Shown: positions 10,958 to 22,861 of the stretch, one piece after another
Layout of the letters: each line of letters starts with the position of its first letter
Numbering within the stretch: the stretch's first letter is position 1
NCBI GenBank assembly: GCA_030549495.1
Contig: JAUIRK010000813.1
Coordinates: 62,001 to 126,000, forward strand
DNA: 64,000 nt
Source of the DNA: Nectonema munidae
Taxonomy: Eukaryota > Nematomorpha > Nectonematoida > Nectonematidae
Direction: 5' to 3'
The notes under the pieces: generated by a model
Database searches by the model: none
What the model saw: only the letters and a program-made list of their open reading frames with translations
Told to the model about the DNA's origin: nothing
Translations under genes and position numbers: made by a program

Positions 10958-11806
10958 TTTCCAAAACGATTTTCATTCCTGTAATATGATAAAATGAAAA
11001 TGTCAAAAAAAATTTTAAAAGAATTTATTAAGAGATTAAGAAAAGTAAATAGGTATTGGAAACTAATGTGGTTACATTGCATTTCTAAATCAAAAAGACC
11101 ATGCTATTAGTTTAAAGTAGACGAATTTAGTAATAAATATTTAAAACATTGGTCCTGAGTAGGTTACGATAAGAAATTAAAAACCTATTTTGTAATCACA
11201 CATGACCCTTTATAACAAGAATTTCAATTTATTATTTTAACTTTATTTGTATAAAAATACATTTTCTTTGAAGAAATAAAAAAGAAAAGGATAGGCAAAG
11301 GACAGTACAAATACAAAAAAACTGTAGAATTTTATAAATTGAAATAACATTTTTATAAATTGAAAGACCATATTATAATTTAAAATCACGATATTTCTCG
11401 CATCACTTTTTTAAATTAAATTCACTCGATTTCCTATTTTAAGACCCCTTTTTGATTTCCTAACGCAGTTTGGAAGACAATTTTTAAGGCGATTTGAAAA
11501 TTATATTAAAACATAAGGAAATATTACTAATTTGGATTTTAAATAGAAAACTCCATTTTTAAACTGGACAATAAAATTTTACAAAAATAAAAAAAAATTC
11601 AAATTAGTTATGTAAGTTTTTTCCTCTTATTATTAAAAACTTACATAAACTTGCTCTTATTATTAATAATAAATACGTATACAAAAAACTTATGTATTAA
11701 ACTATTAATTATAAATCTATTTTTCTATGATAGTTTCCGGCAAATTATTAGCCATTTCAGCTACTTTAATTTCTAATACTAATTTCTAATTTCTAAATTT
11801 CTAATA
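10958..11806. other. Intergenic, nothing recognised
   Basis: A/T-rich sequence with simple duplications (ataacatttttataaattga near 11345; 'aatttctaatttctaa' near 11780). No gene, RNA or bounded element seen. Confidence 0.5.
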
Positions 11807-11970
11807 GGGGCGTGAGTATGGATGGTTAGATGCTGGATTCGATAACTCAAGATTTTGGGTTCGATCCTGCATCAAGTTTGCTTTCCTCATAGTTCGATAC
11901 AAGCGGCCCAATTGTGCCTTTTCGATGAAAACACCCTATGGTACCATTACCATTACCATTACCAATACAA
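11807..11970 (+). mobile_element. tRNA-derived SINE, family S1, copy 1
   Basis: A tRNA-like head gggcgtgagtatggatggtt is followed by a Pol III B box GGTTCGATCC (11858-11867). The body is 'ttcgatacaagcggcccaat', and the copy ends 'accctatggtaccattacc' with an (ACCATT)n tail. The same body occurs at 32870 (+), 41256 (-) and 55645 (-). Copies 1 and 2 are close in sequence, so this is one of the younger insertions. Confidence 0.85.
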
Positions 11971-12080
11971 ATACGACCCTTTCCCCCTTCTAGATTTGCC
12001 CCTGATATTATATACTCGCGTATCATGAAAAAACACACTGTGCCAAATATCTTTACGACGAATCATTCGATTTAACAGAT

Positions 12081-15000
12081 TTGCTTTTTGATAATTATGA
12101 TAAAAGGTATGATGTTCATTTACATAAATCTGATATTTTAAAATTAAATGAAGATAAATCTTCTGATTTTTTCAATTTTAACATATTATCAATGAATGTT
12201 CAATCTATTCGAGTAAAATTCAATCATATTGAATTAATGTTAAAACAATTAAAAAGAAATAATGTTTACATTGATGTCTTAGCCTTGCAAGAAACTTGGA
12301 TGTTAGATGATATTACATATAATATACCTGGTTACATGTTTTTTTCTCAACCGAAGAGAATTTCACAACATGGAGGCTTATGCTTTTTCGTTAAAGAACA
12401 GTATAAAGTTGACATTTTGGATAGTGAATTTTCGTCAAATCTTTATGAAGTTTTTTCCATTAGCATAACTTCTGGTTTTTCAAATATTTTATCTTTTCAC
12501 AATATTTACCGATTGCCTCTTTTTGGTAGCGATCATATGGATGAATTTTTTGAAAATTTTCAAACTTTTTTGATGAAAAACAAACACAATAATAACAGAT
12601 CAATTATTCTTGGTGATTTTAATATTAACCTCCTCGAATATAATAATAAGAATTATTCTTCTTTTTTTTTGAATTTGCTTATGCAACACCATTTCGTACC
12701 TTCAATCACCAAACCAACGAGATACCAAGCATTTACATTGATAGATAATATATTTGTATCAAGTGAGAAAAAATTTAAGGGATACAATATACAAACATCC
12801 TTTTCAGACCATATTCCAATTTTTACAACCATTGAACATAGCTTTCGAAATCAATTGCATAAAAATCAGAAATCTCCCAGAGTCATATTTGATAAGAGTT
12901 TTTTTCAGAATCTATTACGTTCAATTTGTTGGTATTTTCCAAGTGAGTTTGATCCAGAAAATATGATTTACACAATTAATCATTGTTTAAGTTATTGTGT
13001 TAATCAAGCTAAAAAAGTACAAAAAACAAAAAATTTCAATAAGTATAAAGAAAGATTTGCTGAATGGGCAAATGAAGAATTATTGACTCTAATAAAGAAA
13101 AGAGATAAAATATTTTTTAAAATTAAAAGAACCCTTGAATATAAAATAAATTATGATTTAAAAAATCAACATGCTCACTTTTGTCAACAAGTAAAGCAGA
13201 TGACGAGAAGTTTAAAAGAAAAATTCTATGCACGATTGTTTGAAAACAAAAATAGCAAAGAAATCTGGAAGAATATTAATAAATTGATTAAAAAGAATGA
13301 AGATTCATCTTTAATTCTAAAAGATAATTCTCAAATCATAAATGAACAAAATCTATGTGATTTCATAAATAATTCATTTATTAGCCGTGTACCTCAATCA
13401 TCTTTTTCTGAAATGAAAAATTACATTCCTTTTCAAAGTTCGAAGTTTAGACTTGAAGAAATCACTCTGGAGGAAGTGCTCATTGCCATTAAAAATTTGA
13501 AAAATAGTAAAAGTGAAGATTTTTATGGAATTTCTTCTTATCACCTAAAACTCATTGAAAATGAAATAGCATATCCACTATTTTTAGCTTTTAATTCGTG
13601 CATGCAAAATTCACTCTTTCCATCATGTCTCCAAATTAGTAAGTGCATACCTGTCTACAAAAAAAAGGTGAGAGACACGACATCAACAATTATCGTCCAA
13701 TCTCTTTGATTAGCATAATTTCAAAACTTTTTGAAAAAATTATTCTCAAGCAATTAATTCATCATTTTGATCAAAACAATCTCTTCAATTCAAAGCAGTT
13801 CGGTTTTATGAAAAATTCTTCTACTACGTTTGCACATTCATTTTTCTTGACATCAATTTATGAATATCTTGTTTCTGGAGATGATATTTTAGCATTGTTC
13901 CTAGATTTATCAAAAGCGTTCGACTCATTATCACATGAAAAACTTTTTTCAAGCTAGAAAAGTATGGATTTGATGAAAGAACTTTGAAATTTTTTAAATC
14001 ATATTTGTCATTCAGAAAACAAGCAGTGTTTGCGAATGATAGTTATTCAAATTTGATTAATGTATCCAGAGGAGTACCTCAGGGTTCTGTTTTGGGTCCC
14101 TTCCTTTTTTTAATTTAAATTAATGACATATTTCAATCAAACGCTTCGTTAGAGTTTTTAGCTTTTGCTGATGATTTGACTATTCTTATACCTTATTCAT
14201 TTCTCCTAAATGTTTCTCTGGCTCAGAATAAAACAATTGAGTCTGTTTATAGAGAAAATGTCAATAAAGTTTTTGGTTGGTGTACAGTGAATGTACTTTG
14301 AATTAATAACTCTAAAACTGTTCATATGTTTTTTTCTAAGAAAAATGCTCAGTCTACCTTCTTGAAAAATCTCAATTTGCATTTATCAGTATCTCATAAT
14401 TATTTAGGTTTAATCTTGAGTGAAAAATTGAATTGGAATCTACACATTAAACACATTTGCACTAAAGTTAGTATTGTAATTGGTATTTTATATCGATTCA
14501 GATCACTTCCATCGAAAATTAAACTGGATATATAATAGATCACTAGTTTTGCCTCATCTTTCCTATAGTTTGGTCAATTGGGGCTTTGTGGACCTCTCAA
14601 GTTTGCATACTCTTCAAAAAAAATGCATAAGATTGGTATCCAATCTGACATTCCGAGCGCATACTCTTTCAATTTTTAAAAGTAACAACTTGATCAATAT
14701 AAAAGAAATTTATATCAAACAACTTTGTATTGTAGCTTGGAAATTTTTTAATGGATATTTGCCTGTGGCCATAAGCAATTTTTTCACATTCAATCACGAT
14801 TCAGAACGTTTTTCCCCAAGATATATGTATAATTTGTAGATATCATCATATCGCTTGAAATCCACGCAGTCAAGTTTGGAGTTTCGTATAACTAAAATCT
14901 GGAATGAATATATGCAAGATTTTCAAATTATGAATATTTCACTTTCAACATTGAAAAGACGCCTGAATGAATAATTATTGAAACAAGATTGAATCAATTT

Positions 15001-15241
15001 TGTGATGATTTAATATAATTTGATTTTTTTATTTAAATTTTTTTAATATCAATTTCATTTTTAACTATGTTTAATTGTTGATTTAACATTTATGAACAAT
15101 TAAAAAAAATATTTTAATGTTTTTTTTAGTATTTCTGTTACGGTCTTCTGACCCTTGAAATACAAGCATATTCTCTAATGTGAAATTTTTTTTATGAGAT
15201 TATTTTATGCTAATAAATTCTTCTTTTTCTTCTTCTTCTTA
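12081..15241 (+). mobile_element. LINE (Jockey/CR1-like), APE endonuclease plus reverse transcriptase, decayed
   Basis: The open frame 12081-13709 carries an APE-type endonuclease: ILSMNVQSIR (first Asn), LALQETWM (Glu), SIILGDFNINLLEY, LIDNIFV and FSDHIPIF (catalytic Asp-His). A frameshift near an A-run at about 13660 moves the reverse transcriptase to the frame of 13643-13957 (NNYRPISLISIISKLFEKII, then LFLDLSKAFDSLSHEKL). A second shift near 13950 leads to GVPQGSVLG (about 14071) and the catalytic box FADDLT (about 14163), with stops after FLFLI and CTVNVL. C-terminal parts follow at 14326-14839. The 3' end is aataaattcttc followed by a (TTC)n-rich tail ending near 15241. No ORF1 is visible upstream, so it is 5'-truncated or ORF1 is lost. 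It is not capable of transposition. Confidence 0.85.
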
Positions 15242-17579
15242 CAATTCAATAAATTTTACCGATGGCCCTCTATCATTTAAAATTTTAAAAATTACGTTGT
15301 CATTGAAGTTATGTGCATGTATCTATTATTTGTTGCAGGATACATAGTTTAGCCATATAAATATATTCTTTTTATTCTCTAGTTTATGATATCAATAAAT
15401 CATGGAAACTAGAAAACCTAGTGAAGTTTACTTATTTGGTTCATAGTAAGCTGATATTCTTAACGCAAAGCTGATATCAAATTAACAGATACTTAAAAAC
15501 TTTTTAAATCTTCACAAAGTAGAAAAATTACTATTAGAGATTCCTGTAGACATGCGGTTTAAACTGTATCTGCATTAGGCTAGCAATCAATTCGTGGCTT
15601 TATACCATTTCAAAGATGATTAAAAACTCTACAAAAACATAGATCTGTATGCTCCTGACCAAAAGTTTAAAGTGATCAATTTTGATGATAAACATGATGG
15701 ACATAAGCCATTTAGATCTCATCTTCAAGATGATACAACAGATTTGGAGTAGTGGATGAATTTGAAACACTGTGATCAGAAACGGATAAAGTAAGATGCT
15801 TAGTGATTAAAACTATCACAAGATGAACTTAGAACATGAAAAAAACTTATTCTTTTGCTGATTCTTCTTTTAATAAAGAGAAACTAATCCACCTAGTCCT
15901 TCAACCAAAAGTGCAAAAATCAAAACCTGTAACTAGAATTTACAAGACCTTTGGATATAACCAATATGTTATCAAGGAAAATCATTTATATACTTAATTA
16001 AAAAACTTCCAGGCATAGTCATGATGCTATGAATATAGAGATAAATTCCATCCAGCTATCTAGAGCAAAGAAGCGAGAATCTGCAGCCAACAATCATTGA
16101 TCTGATTTTTAAGCATCTGTAAAATTATTGCTTCAATGGAAGGTAAATTGATGGAAGATCTAGAATCCCATGAACGTATTAACATTTGCTAATACTTATC
16201 TTGGGTGCTGGGGTTGAACAACTAATGGATGTTTCCAAACTATCTTCATAAACTGGCTAAGAAAAGATATCATTTGCGATGCGACGCAGTCTTTGACAAA
16301 ATGAAAGATACAATGTCAGATAGTAGCGAAAATTGTAGAAATATAATATAAGATGTTTCTAAATCAGGTCATTATTGTATAAAAACATATCATTGTAAAG
16401 ATGCTAGATATTTATTTATTTTAAAATCAAGAATATATGTTTCATAATTGGATGATAAAAGTTAGTTTTTTTGGACAAAATATTTTAATGCTTGATTACT
16501 AATATTAACTTACTATCGGATATGGAATCTTTACTGATCTGTTTCCACATTCCATGATTTGTGTGTATGGGCCAGGTTAAAAGTCTCAACAATATATATG
16601 GTACTGTTAGATCTGATGAAACTTTTATTCCTCACATCTTCAGACCCAAATTCTTACAAAAGTTGGGTTTACATGAGACGAAATCAAAATTTGTATTTAC
16701 AAAATATGGTCCTTTGAGATCTATATTTCAGTAAGATATGTTAATCGTAACTTCAAAAAGTCTATGTTAAGTCCAGTCAGACCTAGGGAAAGTTGAGTTA
16801 AATGGAAACAAAAGTAATCTAGAGACAACTGTCCTGTACAACCAATACAAATGTGGCGTAGATAAGAAAAACCAGATCCTTTGAGCTTACTCATCTTATA
16901 GAATTTCTATAAGATAGACAATAGCAATTTTCACTAATTACTTGGTTATAACGTGAAACAATATTTGATAATATTTAAGAAAAACTAGCAAGCAAATCTC
17001 CAAGCATCAAAAAGTTGAGTTAAAAATTATTAGATATTTATTTCTTAAACTTTGTGAGATTTCACTTAAGATAAGAGCTAACAGTGCGGATACTCCATTG
17101 GAAGTTTGTAGCCTCTTAATATTTTATGGGTATGAATAACAATTCTCAAAAATGGAGCGAGCGTTAACTTAGAAAGATTTTTGTTATTTGAATCTTGGTC
17201 ACTCTATACCTTTTAAACTTCAAAATGTGAATAATAAATTTCAAAATGAAAAATGGGAACACTAAATTTGAAAATAGGAATAGTTAATTTCAACATGGGA
17301 ATAGTTCATTTCAAAATAGGAATAAAAAATTTCAAATTGAGAATAAAAAATGTTTTTATTATAAATATCATTTAAAAAATATCAAAAACTAGCTGAATTT
17401 AAAACTACAATTCAGAATAAATTTAATGTGTTTATGATGATGGTTAAGTGTTATCATCATTTAATCAATTATCCTGTTTTTAATATGATCAAACAATTCT
17501 ATTATTGAAAATAATATGTTTTATGAGTTGTTTCAAAAACTTTTTTCAATCGAATTTGATAATGTTGAAAACACTTTTT
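15242..17579. other. Unassigned region, possibly old coding debris
   Basis: From 15540 to 16900 the base composition is more even than typical intergenic sequence here and short open stretches occur on the + strand, but all are heavily interrupted and I recognise no family. At 17230-17350 a phrase resembling 'aataatttcaaaatgggaat' is repeated imperfectly about six times, a small decayed tandem array. Confidence 0.4.
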
Positions 17580-18500
17580 TTGTCTAGTAACTTGAATATT
17601 GTTACTCTAAATATCCAGTCTTTAGGTTACAAATTTGATCTTTTATTATCTTTTTTAATAATTTATACAATCTAACGAGGAATTTTATACATTTCATTGC
17701 TTTTCAAGAAACTTGGATTACTAATGACATGGATCTTAATCGTTTTCATTCAAATAACTAGAAACTTATCTCCTGTACCTCTAAAATCAGCCGGCATAGG
17801 GGTCTGGCATTTTGATACACAAATCCCTTAATTATCCAATACTGTCACTCAACATTGAATCAACGTATTGTGCACACTTTTCTATAAGGTTATTTGAAAA
17901 TAAAAATGATACATTATGCATTCATAACTTGTATAGTCCGACAATTTATAACAAGTATCATCTAAACAAGTTTAATCAAGAAATAGAAGAAATTTTTAAT
18001 TCTACAAGTTACTTCAAAAACAACATCTTTTTAGGAGACTTTAACATGAACTTTTTCAAAGTGAAGTCTAACTTACCGACACAATCTTTTGTAGAAAATC
18101 TTATGTCGGATGATTTTATATCTCCCAATGAGCATATCACACGACGTTCTTCGGGCACTATGCTTTTTGGCATTTTCTTAATTTCATATTTGCAGATTTC
18201 TGCTTCTGGTGTTATTAAAACCTCAATATCTGATCGTTATTCTTTAATTGTAATGATAAAAAAAAATTATTCACTCATAGTAAGTTCAAACTTGCACAAT
18301 CTCTGATAGATGTTGTTAAAATACAAACAATCTTAAAATCGGAAACTTCGAAACATGTGAAGTACAAAGTTAATACAGAACCTATGTGTAACAGCTTTCT
18401 AATTAAACTCAATTATGAAATTTCTCTTTGCCCAATTTCAAACAAGAGTAAGAATAAATATCAGTACAAAAAATTGCTAGATGACAGAAAAAATTCTAAA
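17580..18500 (+). mobile_element. LINE endonuclease fragment
   Basis: The endonuclease begins with NLNIVTLNIQSLGYKFDLLL at about 17588 and continues 'FQETWITNDM' in a second frame at about 17705. The frame 17812-18306 gives LCIHNLYSPTIYNKYHLNKF, NNIFLGDFNMNFFKV and KTSISDRYSLIV, where the usual catalytic His of SDH is replaced by Arg. No reverse transcriptase follows. It is related to the 12081 LINE but clearly older, and is cut at its 3' end by the hAT fragment. Confidence 0.75.
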
Positions 18501-18914
18501 GATGATTACATAAGATTATTATATGTTAGTGATTATAATTAAAACTTGTACTGCTGAAAGAGCTTTTAGCTCAATGAAATTTTTGAAAAACTATCTCAGA
18601 AACCGAATGAATGAAGAAAGGCTCACCGGTCTCGGTTTAATGTACATTCACCTGGAGATTGAAATTGACGTTGAAAAAGTAATTGACAGATATGCCAAGA
18701 AGAAAGGATTTTATTATTTGATTTTTTTTAAATAAAACTTGTATTAAAATTTAATTTAAACTTTTAAATTCCAACCATACGTTTTTTAATTCGTTTTTCG
18801 CATATTTCAACATTAAAAAAATTAAAAATACCTTTTAGCTTGCCATTTTGTATATATATTTTCTTCATACCCCCCCCCCCCTCTCCCTACTGAAAATTCC
18901 TTCATCCGCCACTG
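18500..18914 (+). mobile_element. hAT 3' end with transposase dimerisation domain
   Basis: The frame 18523-18735 encodes TCTAERAFSSMKFLKNYLRN, then RMNEERLTGLGLMYIH and VEKVIDRYAKKK, the C-terminal dimerisation domain of ZMYM1-type hAT transposases. The element ends after a poly-C tract (about 18870) at ccttcatccgccactg (18914), the inverse of a CAGTGGCGGATGAAGG hAT terminus. The 5' part of the transposase is missing. The left junction with the LINE lies near 18500. Confidence 0.8.
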
Positions 18915-18946
18915 GGTTGGAGGATTAACCTTTTAAGATCTATCAC

Positions 18947-18999
18947 CAGTGGGGAGGTAGGGGGTATATCCCCCCATCCCCCCTCTAGATCCATCACTG
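18947..18999. repeat. 53-bp hAT-end palindrome (micro-MITE)
   Basis: CAGTGGGGAGGTAGGGGG faces CAGTGATGGATCTAGAGGGG in inverse over only 53 bp. This looks like two hAT ends joined with almost nothing between them. No target duplication is seen. Confidence 0.4.
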
Positions 19000-19820
19000 C
19001 CTACTGTTACATCTTTTCATACCCTATCCTTGCAACGGCTCTCCTTTTCTCAATTTTTGCTCTTACTCATTTATTTTGTTATTCTGCCTTTTTTTACCTT
19101 CCTTATTTATAAACGAGAAACCTAGTTTGCTTAAATTTAAAATATTTGAAAAGTTCGTCTATTTTCACTGTTCGTCCTTTTTGTCTTTAAGTTCGTCCAT
19201 TTTCATTTTAAGTTCGTCTTTTTACACTTTAAGTTCGTCCTTGTGACTTTAACATTAAATCCGTTTCAAAAGCATGTTCAAATTAAAAAAATAAAAACTA
19301 TTTTTTCAAATTTCAAGATATTTTTCCTTTAAGAAATATAAAAAAAATTAATTAAAAAAATAATAATTTTATATTCTTTTTTGCAAGAAACTTAGTTAGA
19401 AACTAAAATGAATTGATTTTTTTTAGTACTTCATTAAATTTATTCCTCATTTTTAGTTGTTTGTGCAAGTTTCAAAGTTTTCTGTTAACATTTGGAAAAG
19501 ATTTCTTATTTAATTTTGCTGAATTTCAAAATATCTCATGAGCAAGCTTTCAAAATCAGGTTCAAGTTAATTTTTTTTTAAATATTTTTTTTTAGAAAAC
19601 AAAAATTAAATTGTTTTTTTATCAAAACTCATAAATTTTCCACTTGATTTTTGTTATTTTTTTTTAATTTTTTGATAAATAAGGTCAAAAAAATTTATAC
19701 TAAAATGGATGTTAAAACAAACTGTTTTAAACTTCAAAATAAACTAAAAACATTTATAATGTAGTACAAAAGTAGTAAAAACGAAGCATAGAACGAAAAC
19801 AAATTGGAATTTTTTAAAAA

Positions 19821-21240
19821 TCATGAATAAATGTTTGGATTGTATAAGTGTCCAATTGAAGCTATGTTGATATTATTAATCATATGTCTGTAGTAGTTTG
19901 TACAGTCAAATGTTGAAATGGAGTTGATGCCTTCTTTGATTATATAAGAAAAAGAGATGTTTTGCGTTGTTGAAGTCATCAAGTTTCTTACTTTACTTTT
20001 CACTTTAGAGCAGTGTTTCCCAACTCGTTTTTGGTCGTGGACCATTTTCCAAAAAGCAAAAATGATATGGACCAGTATTATTTTTGTGAGAAAAAGTTAT
20101 TATGATCCATAATAAAAGTTCATTAAAAATTTATTATAAAATCAAAAAAAAATAGATAAAAGTAACAAATCAATAAAATTTCATTTTACGCTTTTGCTGC
20201 AACCAGGCTTCTGAACTCTTTTTTCTTTGACCAAGATGTGTATGCCTCGATGAGTTATAGATAAAGCCTTACTCTTTTCGCCCGAAAATAAGGAAATAAT
20301 CTGAGTTATTATACAAAATAAATTAAAAAAAATAGCCAATCATAGTTGCAATTATAAAAGCGAAATTTCACTATGCTTCTCGGTTTTGAAAAATTTTTCG
20401 TGGACCAGCAAAGAGTTGTCGTATGGACCAGCAGTTGGGAAACATTGCTTTAGAGAAAACATTCTCGCAAGAATTTAACCTGAAAGAATAAGGTGAAAGA
20501 AACTTTTGTAGCTATTTTTACTTTTATGAATTTTTGCATTGTCAAGCACAATCCAGGCATCGCTTTTAATTGTACTATCTGGGTTTAGCTTACTTACTGT
20601 TGCAAGTGCTATCTTCAATAATTTCATAGTGAGTGACTTTGAAGCAATTCATTGCAAGAACTAGGGAAAGATTATGTTCTCTGCTTGTTGGTATCACCAC
20701 ACTTGCCCTTGCGCCTTTCTTTGATAGCGCTTGTAAGCTGCTCAAGTGCAAGTTGAAACCACTTTCGTCAATGAAAATCAAAGATTCTTGTGAGCTTGGA
20801 GCAATATTTTGAAATTCTTGGCGTAACATTTTCTTTTAAACACAACATCTTGTCTATTTACAGCTACAATCTGTTTATTAACACACTTGAGTGTAACTTT
20901 CAAATCATTCACCAAGTAACTATGGATAGTACTTATAGCTTAAGCTTTTTATCAGGTACTTTTCTTGATATTATCACCAATTTCTTCTAGAGTCATCATG
21001 GGATTGCTCTCTACTAAGCTTTCCAAAAAAACAATTTTTTCAGGTGTAAGACCTTTTTTTTATGTCCCCCATGGGAATTTTTTGAATTGTCTTGTTTGAT
21101 TTGCTTATCATCATAATTATGAAGGATAGACTTTGCAGTTGAGTATTTTATACCAAGGATTTCTGATGCTTGTTTAACTGATAAAAACTCTGTGCAAAGA
21201 AGCTTGATTAATTCAAGCTTTTTTTATTTGAAATTTTCTT
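19821..21240 (-). pseudogene. IS630/Tc1-mariner-type DDE transposase, interrupted
   Basis: In the - direction the order is as follows. A helix-turn-helix region lies at about 21240-21130 (LELIKLLCTEFLSVKQASEI, then LGIKYSTAKSILHNYDD). Next comes LTPEKIVFLESLVESNPMMT at about 21040-20985. The first catalytic Asp is in LIFIDESGFNLHLSSLQALS (20829-20590 frame), the second Asp in AWIVLDNAKIH (about 20540), and the Glu region in SCENVFSKL at about 20470. There the 8-bp duplicated target of the nested MITE interrupts the gene, and coding continues KSKVRNLMTSTTQNISFSY at about 20000. The triad is therefore present, but frame changes and the insertion break the gene. The family normally has about 300-340 residues. 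Confidence 0.75.
20011..20447. mobile_element. hAT MITE nested in the mariner-like transposase, perfect 8-bp duplication
   Basis: CTTTAGAG occurs at 20003-20010 and 20448-20455, immediately outside inverted ends CAGTGTTTCCCAACTC and CAATGTTTCCCAACTG. Inside each end are mirrored 'ggaccat/atggtcc'-type words. The 437-bp element has no coding capacity and splits the transposase just after the ENVFS motif, so it is younger than its host element. Confidence 0.9.
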
Positions 21241-21965
21241 ATATATGATAGAGGGGTAGAGGATAAAGTAAATTCAACAGTAAAAGAAATGGACAGTGTA
21301 AAGCCTTCTCTTTATATAATACTATTTAGAGAACCGATACGAATACATCACATATGAAACAAAAAATACAAAAATTAGGCAAATCTGTGGATGTTTTAAA
21401 AGTTTGAACATAAACTAAAAGAAAAAGACAAGTCCAATACTACTGTTTTTTAGTTCATTTTGAAGTTTAAAACAGTTTGTTTTAACACCCATTTTAATAT
21501 AAAGTTTATGACGTTATTTATCAAAAAAAAATTAAAAAATACCAAAAATCAAGTGAAAAATTTGTGAGTTTTTAATAAAAAAAATAATTTATATAAATTA
21601 AATAAGAAATCTTTCCCAAATGTAAAAAAAACTTTGAAACTTGCACAAACAATTGAAATGAGGAATCAATTTCATGAAGTACTAAAGAAAAAATCAATTC
21701 ATTTTAGCTTCTAACTAAGTTCCTTGCAAAAAGGAATATGAAATTTTTTTTTTTAATTTTTTTTTTTTAATTAATTTTTTTTACATTTCTTAAAGTAAAA
21801 ATATCTTGAAATTTCAAAAAATAGTTCCTAGTTTTTTTTAACTTGAACATGCTTTTGAAACTACTTTAATGTTAAAGTCACAAGGGCGAAATTAAAATAA
21901 ATAAAGCCGAACTTAAAATGAAAAAAGACGAACTTAATATGAAAAAGGACGAACTTAAAGTGAAA

Positions 21966-22861
21966 ATGCTATATCTTTAAAGAAATATACTCCAAGCGAC
22001 TTTTATTAGTATTTGTATCTCCTTAATAATTTATTAACTACTTCTAGATTGGTTATTGATGAACCACTATGTAATATTTAACTTTCACGCCACCATTTTG
22101 TATGCCAAATGGTTACCCCCCCCCCCCCCCCCGGATTGGCGCCCCTGGTCTAGGTCTAAGGAGGGTGGTAACGGTGAGGAATAGAGCTAGAGAGAAAGAG
22201 AACTAAGACGGGAAAAATCTTCGCGTTTTTGCTTTCATGACAATCTCTATATCATTTATACTACTGTGAGTAGATGATAGATTTTTATCACATCTATAAT
22301 GACAGTGATTCTTAACCGATAGGGTGTCCACCTCCGCTAGGAGGGCGTAATTGAAAAACTAGGAGATCGAATTCTAAAAAAAAGTAAAGAAGGGACCTCT
22401 CTTATTCTCTTATCAAATTTGTGTTTTTTATTTTCTTTTTGAATTATTTGATATAAATGTTTTACTGATAATTTTTTGCATATAATTTAACTTTATTATA
22501 CTTTTTTACTTTATATAGTACGAAATAATACATTCCAATTAATCGTTTTTTTTGTGAAAAAGAAATATTGACACTTTCGAAAAATTTAAAAGCAAAATTT
22601 GTAAGGTTTTTTTCTGGTGTAGACAAATATCAAGAGTGATCTATTTTTTTCTTCATAAATTCATTTTAAAAGGAAGTTTAATATGTTTCAGATATTGCTG
22701 AAAACAAAACATTTAAACTCAAAAATGAACATTTAAACTTTTGGATAGAGTATCATCCCATCTATAATGAAATTGCAAATGTAACTCTCTAAGTAAAGAG
22801 TAGTAATTTTGAAAGTAAACATTTTCTCTGCTAGTTTTCAGTGACTTACAAGCTGTGTAAA
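21966..22861. other. Intergenic with two hAT-end fragments
   Basis: At 22116-22147 a C homopolymer followed by ggattggcgcccctgg looks like a hAT right end (inverse CAGGGGCGCCAATCC). At 22304 CAGTGATTCTTAACCGATAG looks like the left end of the hAT family seen at 28058 (CAGCGGTTCTTAACC), but no partner end was found. An imperfect direct repeat with the shared 12-mer catctataatga lies at about 22276-22303 and 22744-22772. No gene. Confidence 0.45.

Larger units (their letters stand above)
19150..21965 (-). mobile_element. Tc1/mariner-like (IS630-type DDE) element with long inverted repeats
   Basis: Long terminal inverted repeats run from about 19152-19752 and about 21449-21965. They match over most of their length (for example left aacttagttagaaactaaaa against the inverse of right ttttagcttctaactaagtt). 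The outer 110 bp of each arm is a tandem array of about five units of the type GTTCGTCCTTTTTCATTTTAA. A single transposase gene on the - strand lies between them and is split by a nested hAT MITE (20011-20447). Exact outer ends and a TA duplication could not be fixed. Confidence 0.8.

Noticed and set aside
11847-12038. 63-codon - strand frame containing a GNGNG repeat
   Set aside because: It is the complement of SINE S1 and its ACCATT tail.
15540-16900. Old coding region of an unidentified gene or element
   Set aside because: Open stretches are too short and no family motif could be recognised.
22276-22772. Shared 12-mer catctataatga as a target duplication around a hAT starting at 22304
   Set aside because: The sequence inside the right copy is not the inverse of the left terminus, so the repeat may be unrelated.
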